64,000 nt of DNA from positions 1,126,001 to 1,190,000 of the forward strand of contig NC_064004.1 of the NCBI RefSeq assembly GCF_932276165.1, given 5' to 3'. The position numbers and the translations under genes are program-made. The notes beneath the pieces were generated by a model, which had not been told where the DNA came from, made no database searches, and saw only the letters and a list, made by a program, of their open reading frames with translations. This document shows, piece after piece, positions 33,134 through 44,550 of the stretch (its first letter is position 1; each line of letters opens with the position of its first letter). This stretch comes from Plutella xylostella. Its lineage: Eukaryota; Arthropoda; Insecta; Lepidoptera; Plutellidae.

Positions 33134-33177
33134 CGTAGGCAGTTTAGCCCCCAGATTATAGTAGCCTATGTATTGTA

Positions 33178-33411
33178 TAGTGCAACAAACTTATCTGTTC
33201 CGGTGGGAGCGAACTAAATTGATCCATATCTCATTACTTACTAATGAATTATATTATTATATAGCTGTTCCCGCGCGCTTCGCTTCGCCTTAATAAGTTT
33301 TCCCGTGGGAATTCCGGGATAAAAAGTAGCCTATGTTCTTTCCCAGGGTCTAGACCGTATGTATACCAAATTTCATTCAAATCCGTTCAGTAGTTTTGGC
33401 GTGAAAGAGTA

Positions 33412-33442
<31 letters not shown>

Positions 33443-33637
33443 CAGTTACTTTCGCATTTATAATATTAGTAAGGATCTCATTACTTACTAATGAATTATA
33501 TATTAATATAGATTAGATGGGTTTATTAAAACCGCAAGGGTGAATTACCAATACAGGCAAACTTAAAATCTTACAGTATCAAGAAATATTAGACATTTAC
33601 GTGAGCTCTGACCGGAACAGATAAGTTTGTGGCACAA
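33178..33637 (-). mobile_element. Small family A MITE split by a Helitron
   Basis: TAGTGCAACAAACTTATC to TTTGTGGCACA bounds it. The Helitron at 33262-33475 is inside. Confidence 0.8.
33262..33475 (-). mobile_element. Lep1-type Helitron with duplicated flank
   Basis: A minus-strand copy; the 3' end is AGCTG with CT of CTAG lost. A 27-bp direct repeat (33228-33254 and 33475-33501) flanks it. Confidence 0.8.
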
Positions 33638-34356
33638 TAGTTACCCTAAAGTAGTTTAGCATAAGTACATTCATCAGAAAACGCGATTTAAAAATAGAAA
33701 ACCGAACCAGAGATAACGCCTAATTCTCTATTTAAACTAATGTTCACTTGACAGTTTGACAGGCGTCGTACGCTATTTGACAGATAGCCGTTAGCGGTTA
33801 GATACAGGTTTAGTTCTGATAATTTTGACAGGTGCCCGATAAGTGGCAAGCATGAGAGTAAATAATGTATAAAGTAGGTACTTTATTAAATATTTAATAA
33901 TATTAAGTACTTCTTTAATTCTTACTGTTAATAATGCCAAAAGGTTGCGTAACCATAAAAATCTATTCGATTTGTAAACCACCCTTCCTTCCACACATTT
34001 TTTGTTCTCAGAACATGTCGACAAAATATTTCTTTTTTCTATACGGCCAGTGAGCGGCGCCAGGCCTCAGAATATGAAGGATGACATCTGATACCGACCT
34101 TTTTGTGGTCAAACCTACTGCGAGAGATTTTTATCGGCATTGTGTAACCTTTTTTTTCGGAGCAGCAAAAAGGTGGGTTACGGACTTTATGGTTTAATGA
34201 TTTTTAAATAGGATTCTTTTGGAAGGATACTTTTATAGGATTCGCTAATTTTATTATTATAATTCATTGAATGGCATTTATTGCATTTCTAGGTTAGTTA
34301 TGGTGCTTTTTAAATATTGTAGGTGAGAGGCAAAACAAAAATACTAATTATATGTT
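33638..34356. other. Unassigned stretch
   Basis: A 77-codon minus frame (33791-34024) has no recognised motif. Confidence 0.35.
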
Positions 34357-34803
34357 TTACCTCCGATTACTGTCGATTATGGTCGAAATAGGCATAACAT
34401 TTCCACGATTTATACCATTATCATCATCAGTCATTTCATCCACTGCTGGACATGCATAGGCCTCTCCCAAGGAACGCCACAACACTCGGTCCTCGGCCTT
34501 CCTCATCCAACCACTACCGGCTACCCGCCTAAGGTCGTCAGTCCAGCGGGCAGGAGGGCGTCCCACGCTGCGTTTGCCTGTTCGTGGTCTCCACTCAAGA
34601 ACTCGTCTACCCCAACGGTTATCGGTTCTTCGGCAGATATGACCAGCCCACTGCCACTTCAGCTTGCATATTTTGACAGCGATGTCGGTAACCTTCGTCT
34701 TCTGACGGATAACCTCATTTATGATACGATCCATCAGAGAAACCCCAAGCATAGCTCTCTCCATAGCACGCTGAGCGAATTTAAATCGGTGGACCATTGG
34801 CAT
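34357..34803 (-). pseudogene. LINE RT C-terminus, longest fragment
   Basis: The 148-codon frame includes FAQRAMERAMLGVSLMDRI, KWQWAGHICRRTD, RRVLEWRPRTGKRSVGRP and DDLRRVAGSGWMRKAEDR, then a TGATGATGATAA-type 3' tail. This is the segment after the RT core in an RTE-like lepidopteran LINE. It is 5'-truncated; the last ~20 codons are tail sequence. Confidence 0.85.
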
Positions 34804-35429
34804 ACCTACATTTTATCTTGATACGCCTGAATAAATACCTATCACAATTAATTCAAACCTTTGCCATTATCTTAAAAAATAAGGGTCATTCATATTTATT
34901 TCGTTCAGAAATACCCGTCGTACGAATTTCTTGGTGTCATGTGACCCCATCCAGAATTTAAGTGTCACGTGACCCCAGCTAGAGGTGTCACGCTATAAGA
35001 GTGACCCCATGACGTCCTCAAATTGCAGGGCAAAGACCACTATTGTGTAATGTTTGGGGTGGAGTTTGATCTGTGCTACAGGCAGCGTATTTGTGTATGT
35101 GTGTATTGAGTGTGTGGACCGAAACTGTCGGTGCCCTTGTACCTCATGAACTAATTATAATAAGAAAGTTAAGTATATTAAAAAAAACTATTTGGTAAGT
35201 TAATGTGTTCCTTATACTATACTTATTAATAATTACTTAAGTACTAACAAATCCAATCCAATATCAAAAATTATCAAACGTTACAAATAAAAATGGTAAA
35301 ACAATTAAATTAATAATAAAATAGTCAAATAATAATAAATAAGAAGTCATTTATTTCATGCTAGACACCCATATTACAAACTTTAAGATTAAAAGATATA
35401 AACAAACATACACAAACAATTATTAATAA
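34804..35429. other. Unassigned stretch with GTGACCCCA repeats
   Basis: 34929-35010 has three copies of GTGACCCCA, two preceded by TGTCAYGT, one creating CACGTG. Confidence 0.4.
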
Positions 35430-36013
35430 AAAAAACCGGCCAAGTGCGAGTCGGGCTCGCGCACAAAGGGTTCCGTAGCAGCAAATATAACTTAACCAAA
35501 ATTACAGTTAAATCAACCTATCTCAAAAACTATAAGAGATACTTTGATCAAACCAAAAATCGTTGAAAGAGTTAATTAGCATGCATCACCTCTATTTTTT
35601 TTAGAATTTTATACCCCGTAGTTATAAAAATAGAGGGGGGGGGGACATACTTTTTACGACTTTGAGAGCTGATATCTCAAAAACCGTTCACTTTAAGAAA
35701 AATGTTTTTTAGAAAACTTTATATCATTTTAAAAGACCTTTCCATTGATACCCCACACGGGTATGTACATCGAAAAAAAAAAAATCATCCCTCAGTTACA
35801 TGTATGGGGGGCCCCACCCCCAATTCTTTTTTTTACTATTTAGTGTCATATTTTTGTAGCGGTTCATACAACACATATTCCCATCAAATTTCATCACTGT
35901 AGTACTTATAGTTTCCGAGTAAATCGGCTGTGACAGACGGACAGACGGACAGACGGACATGACGAAACTATAAGGGTTCCGTTTTTGCCATTTTGGCTAC
36001 GGAACCCTAAAAA
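35430..36013. repeat. Interspersed lepidopteran repeat, class unresolved
   Basis: It starts GGCCAAGTGCGAGTCGGG and ends TTGGCTACGGAACCCT. It contains GACAGACGGACAGACGGACA and GGGTTCCG near both ends. I recognise the sequence as widely dispersed in Lepidoptera but cannot assign a class. Confidence 0.65.
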
Positions 36014-36317
36014 ACACTCATATGTCCCAAAAAATATCCCCTGTAGTTAGGTACTTCCATTAAGAATATTTTTCCGCTGTATCACCGATACCCTTTATAA
36101 TCATATGTAATAGGGTGCCGGACTTGTACAAATAGCTGCACACACTAGGGTTAGTTTCTGCAAGTGTGCAGGAATTTAGTTTGGTTTTTAGGGTTCCGCT
36201 GTTCGGACTTAAAACCGAGAAAGGGTGTTATGATTATTGCAGTTTGTGGCGTATCTGTATCGCTCTTGGCTATAAGGCCACCTTTTAAATATTATTATGA
36301 CTGTTTATAGTCTGATA
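36014..36317. other. Unassigned stretch
   Basis: Nothing supported. Confidence 0.35.
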
Positions 36318-36459
36318 AGAGCTGATTTTTTAATAGCCAGATAATTTTATCAGACGAATAAAATTGTTGCTGTCACTGTCTAATACAAACATTCACATGC
36401 GACAGCATCAGATTTATTCCTCAGATAACTTTTATCTGACTATTGAAAAATCTGCCCTA
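36318..36459. repeat. Hairpin MITE
   Basis: AGAGCTGATTTTTTAATAGC pairs with CTATTGAAAAATCTGCCCT. CAGATAA and GACAGCA arms also pair. Confidence 0.65.
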
Positions 36460-36527
36460 AATTACCTACGTGCGTACGTTATTCTTTAGTACACTTGACC
36501 CCTCTTTGATCGAAATATCCTTCAACC

Positions 36528-36655
36528 CTAAGGTTGTCTTGAAAAAATCGCTTTAAGCGATAAGACCGCCCTTTTTTGTACTTACATAATATGTGTTAGT
36601 ATTTAAGTTATGTAAGTTAATTTTATGTGTGTGTACAAATAAAGAATATTCTATC
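36528..36655 (+). repeat. CR1-like LINE 3' end
   Basis: AAGGTTGTCTTGAAAAAATC, AAGCGATAAGACCGCCC and CAAATAAAGAATATTC. Confidence 0.65.
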
Positions 36656-37486
36656 TAACTATCTATAATCTACGTGATTTGTCCTAAAAAGCATGGGAGA
36701 CATTTTGTATCCAGATAATAACATAGCTATTGAAACTGACAATACTTCGTATTTAAGTGCTGTCAGACTGTCACTAAAACTTTATTTCCCACTAACCCCC
36801 TATTTCACACCCCAACTCCATTTTGTGTCATGTATCGCCTCAAACGGTACAAATCGGGAATCGAACTCGGGTCCGGCACATCCATCTCGGCTCTTGCATC
36901 ATTACACTCTCCGGTTTCCAATTATAGGGGTCTTGATGGTCTATGGTTTTCTCGTAGGACTGTAAAGTTAGACCCCTTTTTCAATAGTTTTTAATAGTGT
37001 AAAAAGTTTGGGAAATACCTGAGTCAGTGCATGTACATCCGTACGCAGCAATGACGAAAGAAAAAAGGGAGGACCCGGCATAAACATCGTTATTTAAAAA
37101 TATATCGCTTTATTAAATTATATTTTTAAAAAAACGATATATTTTTCGAGTATCTGTCAAAACTGACATAATTTAAATAAAATATGAATCTGACGGATTA
37201 TTGACAGATAGGGGATGCTGCTTTTAATCGTTGATAGTCAATGTGTCTGTAGTTTAATAAGTTTGCTCATTTTACTTCAAGGATACATTATTTTATTTAA
37301 ATGTAAAACCTAACTGCATTCCTACCGATTTTTAAGGAAGCTATTTTATATAATAGGTCGTTTTAGGTGGAAAATCGTCAGGTAACCATGCTTTGCTTAA
37401 AACAGTTTTAAGTTCTTATTTAAAGTTGTGATTTTCCATCATAAGTGCAAATAAAATAGTGTAGGCAATGATTTCAAATGGAAGGA
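36656..37486. other. Unassigned stretch
   Basis: A 90-codon plus frame (36693-36965) shows a decayed tRNA-like patch (CGGGAATCGAACTCGGGTCC at 36857) and is not credible as a gene. Confidence 0.4.
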
Positions 37487-37640
37487 TGCGCCCGTCAGAA
37501 CATTTTGCCTAAAGAAAATAACCGCGCGCTGGCCCTAATTCAAGCAAATTCTGACAGATATATGAGATTTTAGGGCCAGCGAGAGAGTGACATTTTTTGA
37601 GCGGTTGGGCCTGTCTTTGCGTCAGTAATATATCAGCCAA
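37487..37640. mobile_element. E element, stand-alone copy
   Basis: A perfect 12-bp inverted repeat, CGCTGGCCCTAA and its complement, surrounds ~30 bp. The outer sequence matches 27277-27425. Confidence 0.6.
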
Positions 37641-38871
37641 TAAGTGTAGGTATTGTGTTGAGTGAGCTACATTTGGGGCCAGATTTGGCCCATTTCAAAT
37701 GGCGGTCAAATGTGTATTTAGTTTGTTAGCAGCCCCGAACCTAAATTATTAATTTCTGTAGAGCCGGGATAAATGATGATTCAATTTGATCAGTATTCGG
37801 AAGCTGCTTCCTAACCGACATGGCATCTTAGACGAATGTTAAACCATCTGTTTGCAGTCGTGCTTCTTTTCATTCTGAGGCTGATTAGACTGGCAAGATT
37901 AATACTGTTATTTATTAATGCCTGGCGTAGTACCGAGATAAAAAATTACAGGCCACATTAAATTTGACTGTAGGTACTATTGTCATCATTTTCTGCCGTA
38001 GGTAAGGTAATTTTTGGGTTCGATTTCTTTGAAACAGATTTAACAGATGTATAATCTTAGATTTTTGGACTCTCTTTCTACAATACATACGAGCATAGGT
38101 ACAAGCTTTTGCTAGCTAGCTTAGTTTTAGTTTTTTTTTGCTATTTTTTTTCTTTTGACATCTATAATAAATACGGGAAAATCTTACAAGTAATTTTTTA
38201 TTCAAGTAAATATGTATACTTACCTGAATATGATTAGGAAAAAAAAGTTTTATTTAGGTACATACTTAGACATTCTTGATACATTTACTTATTTAGGTAG
38301 GTATAAAGTAGAGATCAACGCATCAGTCTTACGAGTCTTACACCGAACCGCTCTAAGGGTTGAACCCTATAAGAGCAGATGCAAATATGTTCACGCCACT
38401 ATCCTGAGGGTATAACTAGAACAGTACCTAATTTTACCTCTTTCTTACACACTATGGTTCTTAATGCGTACGTTGTAGGGGTAAATTTTCAATGGCAAGT
38501 GGTCACTTTAGTCTGTTTCCGACTGTACGAGCTACTGTGATGGAATGCAAAGATAAAACTAGCGATTAAGCTTAAGTTATAACACGTGTTAAGAGAGCGT
38601 TTGACCATTTCGTTTAAAAGTTCTTTGGGAGAAAGAAAGAATTTTAGTATACCAAAAAGAGGGGTCTCAAAAAATGTAATTACAATATGATAGGCACCCT
38701 TTATTAGCACTACAAAATCAGAAATTAAAAGAAAAACAGTTCAAAAAGGAGGCTTTATTGCTTGTACCAATCTCTACCAGACAACCTTTTTAAGTATGGC
38801 TGTGTGTGTTTAGTGAGAGAACTGATAAAACGGGGTTGTGTTTATAAATACATAGTAAAAAACCAATAAGT
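37641..38871. other. Mostly unassigned; LINE 3' scrap at 38738-38800
   Basis: The minus-strand scrap contains GGTTGTCTGGTAGAGATTGG. The 67-codon frame at 38212-38415 has no recognised motif. Confidence 0.4.
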
Positions 38872-38872
38872 A

Positions 38873-39096
38873 CACTCACGGGCTATGAAAAAGTTACATT
38901 CAGAAAATCACCAAATTACACCGAAACGAAAAAAAATAACCTAATGGCGCCTTCTGCAATATTTTTTAAGTGCATTTATCGGTGCATTAGAATATTGCCA
39001 ACTAAAACATAAATATTTTTTTCAAATTTCCTATTAAATTCTTAAAATATAATAACGAAAATAACGCCCTATGTTGTCTCCATTTTGTAAGTGGAA
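38873..39096 (+). mobile_element. Family C MITE, right terminus eroded
   Basis: It starts CACTCACGGGCTATGAAAA and keeps TTTTGTAAGTGGAAC near the right end, but the outermost bases are lost. Confidence 0.6.
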
Positions 39097-39592
39097 CTAA
39101 AAGTCCCAAATGCACACACGACCAACTCAATCATAAACTATAGATAAGATACGGGTATCAATCTTACAAACTGATATATTTTTATTTATCTAAGCGGTAC
39201 AGATTCGTCACACTATAAAAGATATATACATTTCTTAGATGCTGCGAGCGTTGACCCCTCGGTTTTATTTGATAACTTGGCCGCTCCGAACTGTTGGTCT
39301 TAACCGATCAGTATTTGTTATGTCCATTTTTATGAGTAAACTTTTATTTATTTATTTATTTATTTATTTATTAGGTTCACCAACATCAGTTACATTATAC
39401 AATCACTGTTTTAAAACTAGACTTAAAACTAAATGCACTGATAATTATAGGTGTACACTACATGTAAAATTAAGGCTTATTCTAAACTGACATACGTATT
39501 AACTTACTTACTTAACTACGTACTTATTCTAAAGTGTTAACGCAATTAATATTCTAAACCAACAGCAATTTGCAACTAGGTATGACTAAGTG

Positions 39593-42466
39593 TTATAATT
39601 GTTCGTACAAAATTTTACGGAACTGTGAGAAGGAATCTGCGTGAAGATCAATCAACCCACTGTGTGTATTGAGCAGCTTGCATAGTCTGGGGACTGGAGA
39701 GTTGGCCCCGAGTACGGTTCTTCGCCGTGGTGGGCACAATGGAGTTATTGGATACCTAGGTAGTCTAGATGGCACCCTGAGATTGAAACGACTAAGTAGC
39801 TGGGGACAGTTTATCTTGTTATGAAACAATTTGAAGAGAAAGGAAATGTCCAGCCAATCATAACGTTTCTCTAACTTCTTAATACCAAAATGAGAAAGTC
39901 GGGTGGAATAATCTGCTAGCCTTTTTGATAATCCCGACGTGTAAGCTAGGTGCGCAAGAAACTTTTTTTGCACTCGCTCTAATCGCAACATATGAACAGC
40001 GTAATGTGGGCGCCAAACGACGCTGCAGTACTCCAGTACGCTGCGAACAAGTGTGTTGTAAAGAGTGATTTTAGTTTTAGGCTTGCGAAATACTTTGCTA
40101 TTCCTCATTACAAACCCAAGCATTTTATTAGCTCGTTTTGTAGTTTCATCGATATGTGGAATGAAGGTTAATTTTTTGTCCAACGTTATGCCTAGATCCT
40201 TAACTATCTCCACTTCCGTCAGTGGCTGGCCCTGTATAGTATAATAGGAAGCAACTTGATTTAGGTTTCTTGTGAATCTAATAAACATGCACTTTTTCGG
40301 ATTGAGATGCATTTTATTGTTTCTGCACCAGCGATCAAGTGAATCTATATCTCCTTGAAGTACCGCCGTATCCTGGATTGTTTTAATAACGTAGGAAACT
40401 TTTAGGTCATCTGCAAACATAAAAGGTTGGCAGTGTTTAAATTGATCGGGTAAGTCATTTATAAATAAATCAAATAATATAGGTCCCAAGTGCGATCCCT
40501 GCGGTACTCCTGAGGATATACTCCACAGTTGTGAATTATAACCGTTCACTACCACATAGAAATAGCGATCGCTTAGATAAGAGCTAAACCAATTTAACAA
40601 GGATCCGTTGATACCATAACTATAGAGTTTGTGAAGTAATAACTGATGTGACACTTTATCGAATGCTTTGCTGAAATCAGTGTACACAACATCCACCTGA
40701 TTTCCAGCATCGACGGATTCAACCAAATATTCCACATAACTTGTCAGATTAGTGCATGTAGACCTTTGTTTAACAAAGCCGTGTTGGTGATTCGAAATAT
40801 ATTGTTTAAAATAACACTGCAAAAGAGGACATATTAAAGACTCGAAAATTTTGCCGAAAACAGGAAGAATTGAGATAGGTCTATACTCGCTAACTAAATT
40901 GTCGTCACCACCTTTCGGTATAGGCACAACGATAGCAACCTTCCAGCAAGCGGGAAAGATTCCAGTTCTTAACGACTCATTGAAGATGATGTGCAGGGGA
41001 TCAACAATACTTCCAGCAAGACTTACTACAAATACAGATGCAATACCGTCAGATCCGGCACCTTTTGCGACATTAATAGATTTAAGTTTAGATAATATAT
41101 CATCTTTACTAATTTTGATTGATGAAAACGACTCACCCGACCAATTAAATTTTTTTACCACATTTAAATTCAGATTGGGTTGTTCATGATTATAAACGGA
41201 GCTGAAATACTGTGCAAACATTTCACACATCTCTTTTCCATCCGAGGTGGAGGTTACGGCATTCGAAATTGTTGCAGGATAAGAACTAATACCTTTCCGC
41301 TTAGCCTTAAGAAATGACCAGAACGATTTAAGATCAACTGTGAGACTATCCTCAATTCGTGTTATATAGGAATTATAGCAAGAAATAGCTAATTTTTGAC
41401 AACGTTTGCTAATAATTTTTAAAGAGATTTCATCCAAAGGATTTTTATATTTTTTGAATCTATTCCGTAATTTATTTTTTTCACGTAATAGTCGAATCAA
41501 ATCACTACTAAACCACGGAGGAGTTTTATTGTTTTTTATTTTTGTTAAAGGAACAAATTTCTCAATTGTTGTCTGCAACTTCTGATTAAAGATCGCCACC
41601 ATTTCATCGACGCCGTGGCAGTCAGAGAATAACTCACCCCACACAATATTATCAAGTACCTTTTTAATGGAGGCATAATCTGCTTTGTAATAGTTGTACT
41701 TTTTACCATCCTTGTTTGATTTAAGTTTATCTTGTTCAACAATCTGCACATCAATCTCTAAAGGTGGATGGAATGGGTCAATTTTACTAAACGCGCAGTT
41801 TGCTTCTGTCACATTACAAGTAGGAATATTACTTAAAACCAAGTCTAATATTTTATTATCTTTATTTAATACTAAGTTATACTGGTGTAGGTTATGAACG
41901 CTAGCAAAATCAATCAAATGTTCTTCAAGCGGTGTCGCATAGTAATTCTTTGATTTATTACCATCAGAAGCCCATTTGATTGAGCTTAGATTGAAATCAC
42001 CTATGATGAAAATATGTGAATTACAATTATCCAGTACTGTATTACAATTATCTAGAAAGTCTTTTAACATAAACTTATTAAGAGGTGGCATCAAGTAAGT
42101 TGCACAAAAATAAAGCTGATGAGAAATACCAGTTACCGATACGTCTATGACTAGCCATACGTCCTCGCGTTCACCCTCCCAGTTCGTTATTCGTTTAGAT
42201 TTAATCCGTTTTGAAATAGCTACAATTACTCCTCCCCCATCCTTTTTGTGTCTTAAACTGGTATTCTCTCTATCTTTCCTATAAACTATGTATCTGCTAT
42301 CAAAGAGTTCACTGTCTAATATAGTACTATTCAGCCAAGATTCAGTTATAACAATGATATCGTAGTTACATGAGGACATATTAGTAAAAAAATCGTGAGT
42401 TTTTGTTTTAAGACCACGACTATTCTGATAATAAATGTTTAAATTTAGGAAAATACTTATAATTAA
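39593..42466 (-). CDS. LINE ORF2: endonuclease and reverse transcriptase
   Basis: The frame is open from 42466; the first ATG is at 42379 and would give 928 residues. Upstream of that ATG the frame encodes LNIYYQNSRGLKTKTHDFF, which includes the QN-x-RG motif of APE-type endonucleases, so translation probably begins upstream without AUG or by reinitiation. Numbering from the ATG: endonuclease at 1-210 with TESW (13-16), GDFN (127-130) and a terminal FHPPL in place of the usual SDHxP; RT at ~430-700 with YTDFSKAFD (565-573), SGVPQGSHLGP (622-632) and FADD (654-657). Its role is to nick target DNA and copy its own RNA. It lies in the same frame as ORF1, separated by four stops. Clade within CR1/Jockey is not resolved. 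Confidence 0.9.
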   Translation of the reverse strand, partial: LIISIFLNLNIYYQNSRGLKTKTHDFFTNMSSCNYDIIVITESWLNSTILDSELFDSRYIVYRKDRENTSLRHKKDGGGVIVAISKRIKSKRITNWEGEREDVWLVIDVSVTGISHQLYFCATYLMPPLNKFMLKDFLDNCNTVLDNCNSHIFIIGDFNLSSIKWASDGNKSKNYYATPLEEHLIDFASVHNLHQYNLVLNKDNKILDLVLSNIPTCNVTEANCAFSKIDPFHPPLEIDVQIVEQDKLKSNKDGKKYNYYKADYASIKKVLDNIVWGELFSDCHGVDEMVAIFNQKLQTTIEKFVPLTKIKNNKTPPWFSSDLIRLLREKNKLRNRFKKYKNPLDEISLKIISKRCQKLAISCYNSYITRIEDSLTVDLKSFWSFLKAKRKGISSYPATISNAVTSTSDGKEMCEMFAQYFSSVYNHEQPNLNLNVVKKFNWSGESFSSIKISKDDILSKLKSINVAKGAGSDGIASVFVVSLAGSIVDPLHIIFNESLRTGIFPACWKVAIVVPIPKGGDDNLVSEYRPISILPVFGKIFESLICPLLQCYFKQYISNHQHGFVKQRSTCTNLTSYVEYLVESVDAGNQVDVVYTDFSKAFDKVSHQLLLHKLYSYGINGSLLNWFSSYLSDRYFYVVVNGYNSQLWSISSGVPQGSHLGPILFDLFINDLPDQFKHCQPFMFADDLKVSYVIKTIQDTAVLQGDIDSLDRWCRNNKMHLNPKKCMFIRFTRNLNQVASYYTIQGQPLTEVEIVKDLGITLDKKLTFIPHIDETTKRANKMLGFVMRNSKVFRKPKTKITLYNTLVRSVLEYCSVVWRPHYAVHMLRLERVQKKFLAHLAYTSGLSKRLADYSTRLSHFGIKKLEKRYDWLDISFLFKLFHNKINCPQLLSRFNLRVPSRLPRYPITPLCPPRRRTVLGANSPVPRLCKLLNTHSGLIDLHADSFSQFRKILYEQL

Positions 42467-42502
42467 TTAATACTAATGACATGCACTTAACTAGGAACAG
42501 AT

Positions 42503-43570
42503 TTATTCGAGTTTGCCCAAGGACAGATCATTTTGTATATACTTGTACTCCGAATGATCTGTTTTACGCATAAAAATCCGGCCATTTTTCACCCATACGT
42601 ATTTGTAGTTCAGTTCCTTGGCTTTGGCGCGGGCGGCTGCATGCAGGTGTTTATTAGCTGGCGATAGATGTTCAACAACATATATAGGTTTCTTCGGTCC
42701 CTTGACATCAATGTGTGAGGTATTCAGCTTTCCATCGGGATGGGATCTGTTGAACTTAATGACGGCCGCTAGGAAGCGGTCTCTGTGCTTGTTTGACGCA
42801 AATTCGGCCACAATGGACCTCGGACGAGCACTGGAGCGGTCAAGTTTAACTATTCTCGTGCATCGTGTGATCTGCTCCTCTGTAATAGGGCACTCGACCA
42901 CCTCACAGATTTTGCACAGTGTATTTATCAAGTTTTCGCTGCGACTTTCCGGAACACACTGTATTTCAACATTCTTATCACGGGCTCTTTGTTCTAAGTC
43001 GTTTAAGCGGTAGCTGAGATCCTGTACTGTAGAAGTTAACTCTTGGTTCTGGCTTTTGAGCTGTTCGATATGTACAGTATTTAATTTTTGATCCTTCAGA
43101 AAGTCCTCATATTGGTTATTTAGAAAGTTCATAGACTCTTTAAAGCACTGTATATCTTCCTTAATTGAGCGTAGTTCGCTATTAAATATTCCCGACAGTG
43201 ATTTAGTAAGCTCTGGCACTAAGCTGTGTATTTCTGATTTAATTATTTCTCTCACATCCTCGTGACTCAGCGGAGATTGCTGCGAGGCTGATTCCGGTGA
43301 CGAAGAAGGCGCGAACCTCTTTTTAGATCTCTTGGTTACACCTTTATCTTGCTCAGACGGAGTCGCAGGGTGCACCGGGGTATCGTCCCTCTTGCCTCCC
43401 TTCGGTTTTAGACTCATACACAGCGAGCAAATCCACACGTCGTACTTATCAATGGAAGTTTCAATCAGGCACTCGGGATGAAATATGTTATTACAACGAC
43501 TACATTTAATAAATTTATCCTCTTCCTTTCCTTGATTACAGCATCCCCATTTTAGTTTAAGTTCCGACAT
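42503..43570 (-). CDS. LINE ORF1: PHD-like finger, coiled coil, FP-type C-terminus
   Basis: A 355-residue protein. Residues 10-51 form a PHD-like zinc finger (C10/C11, C23-x2-C26, H31-x2-C34, C48-x2-C51). Residues ~60-100 are Lys/Ser/Pro-rich. Residues ~105-205 are helical with heptad-like Leu/Gln, a probable coiled coil. The C-terminus (from ~210) contains a domain resembling the C-terminal part of baculovirus FP proteins (YVWVKNGRIFMRK near 327-339). ORF1 proteins of this kind bind element RNA and act as chaperones. The start ATG fits the finger; the product appears intact. Confidence 0.85.
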   Translation of the reverse strand: MSELKLKWGCCNQGKEEDKFIKCSRCNNIFHPECLIETSIDKYDVWICSLCMSLKPKGGKRDDTPVHPATPSEQDKGVTKRSKKRFAPSSSPESASQQSPLSHEDVREIIKSEIHSLVPELTKSLSGIFNSELRSIKEDIQCFKESMNFLNNQYEDFLKDQKLNTVHIEQLKSQNQELTSTVQDLSYRLNDLEQRARDKNVEIQCVPESRSENLINTLCKICEVVECPITEEQITRCTRIVKLDRSSARPRSIVAEFASNKHRDRFLAAVIKFNRSHPDGKLNTSHIDVKGPKKPIYVVEHLSPANKHLHAAARAKAKELNYKYVWVKNGRIFMRKTDHSEYKYIQNDLSLGKLE

Positions 43571-44550
43571 CGCAGATTTTTAGATGAATTGATTGAGTTC
43601 TCAAAAACAGCGCAACATTAAGCAATTAACTCGTATTCGTAATCGACAGCAATAAAAATTACGGGTATCTCTTATCGCAAATGCCGGTCTTCAAAAGCTT
43701 GTGGCGAGAAGGGCGTAAGCGCCATGCATAACGCGTCGCTTACGCGTTTCAATCATACGGTTTTAGCTGAGATTGTTTTGCACTTACTTGGGTATTTATA
43801 TTGAGATTTGTGCACTTTCCATTGAAGTTTTTTCTTAAATAGTCACAAATATAGTTAAATGAACACTTCCACTATTGTTTTTAATGATTCACTGAACAAA
43901 ATACTTGAAGTTGATAAAGATATTAATTATTTAATTGAAGCGTAAAAAAAACGATGTCGCCTTATTGCGTGTAGATGTGTGTCTTTTTGTCGTATTGTAT
44001 TAGATATCTAGGGAATGATCAGCTGGTGTACCACCACTGACTCATTAGGAATTAACAATTCTTAAGCAGTCGTTCGCCAGTCAAAAATCTGTCAGAACCA
44101 TATAAGTTGCGTCAGATTGTCATGTCATTCTATTGTTTACCCGTTCGCGTAATAGCTTATGGGTACAATTTAAATCATCACCAAAAAAAATAATTGTACG
44201 CTAATACATTGCACCAAAAAAAATAATTAAAACCAAATTAATTAAAACAACTCCAAAATCGAAACCCCAAAAAAAAACGTTTACGTTCCAAAATAAATAA
44301 ACACGCCTCCAAATAATTGCAAGTTTACAATAGAAAATCTTTTTCGTCGCCAAAACGGATAAATCATCACCAAATTATGCTATACTAAAATATAAACATT
44401 GACACCAAAACTAAGTGTTCAATTTTTTTTTATATCACCAAATTATCCTACCCAAAAACAATATAAAATATAGTATAAAGGTAATCGATTTACCTGTTAA
44501 TTTTAATATGTAGGCATTTACGGCTTTAAGAGTGGTGCGGCATGAATTTT

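Larger units (their letters stand above)
39340..44149 (-). mobile_element. Near-complete CR1/Jockey-group LINE
   Basis: It comprises, on minus, an untranslated 5' region (~43571-44149, limit uncertain), ORF1, a ~36-bp gap of stops, ORF2, ~250 bp of 3' UTR and a (TAAA)n tail (TTTATTTATT on plus near 39345-39372). Both frames are open along their length, so this is a recent insertion. No convincing target duplication was found, so the 5' boundary is inferred from the adjacent element at 44152. Confidence 0.85.

Noticed and set aside
35430..36013. Retroviral or viral insertion
   Set aside because: The repeat has no coding capacity and no LTRs; it looks like a dispersed non-coding insect repeat.
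42618..43013. 131-codon plus-strand frame
   Set aside because: Antisense shadow of the LINE ORF1.
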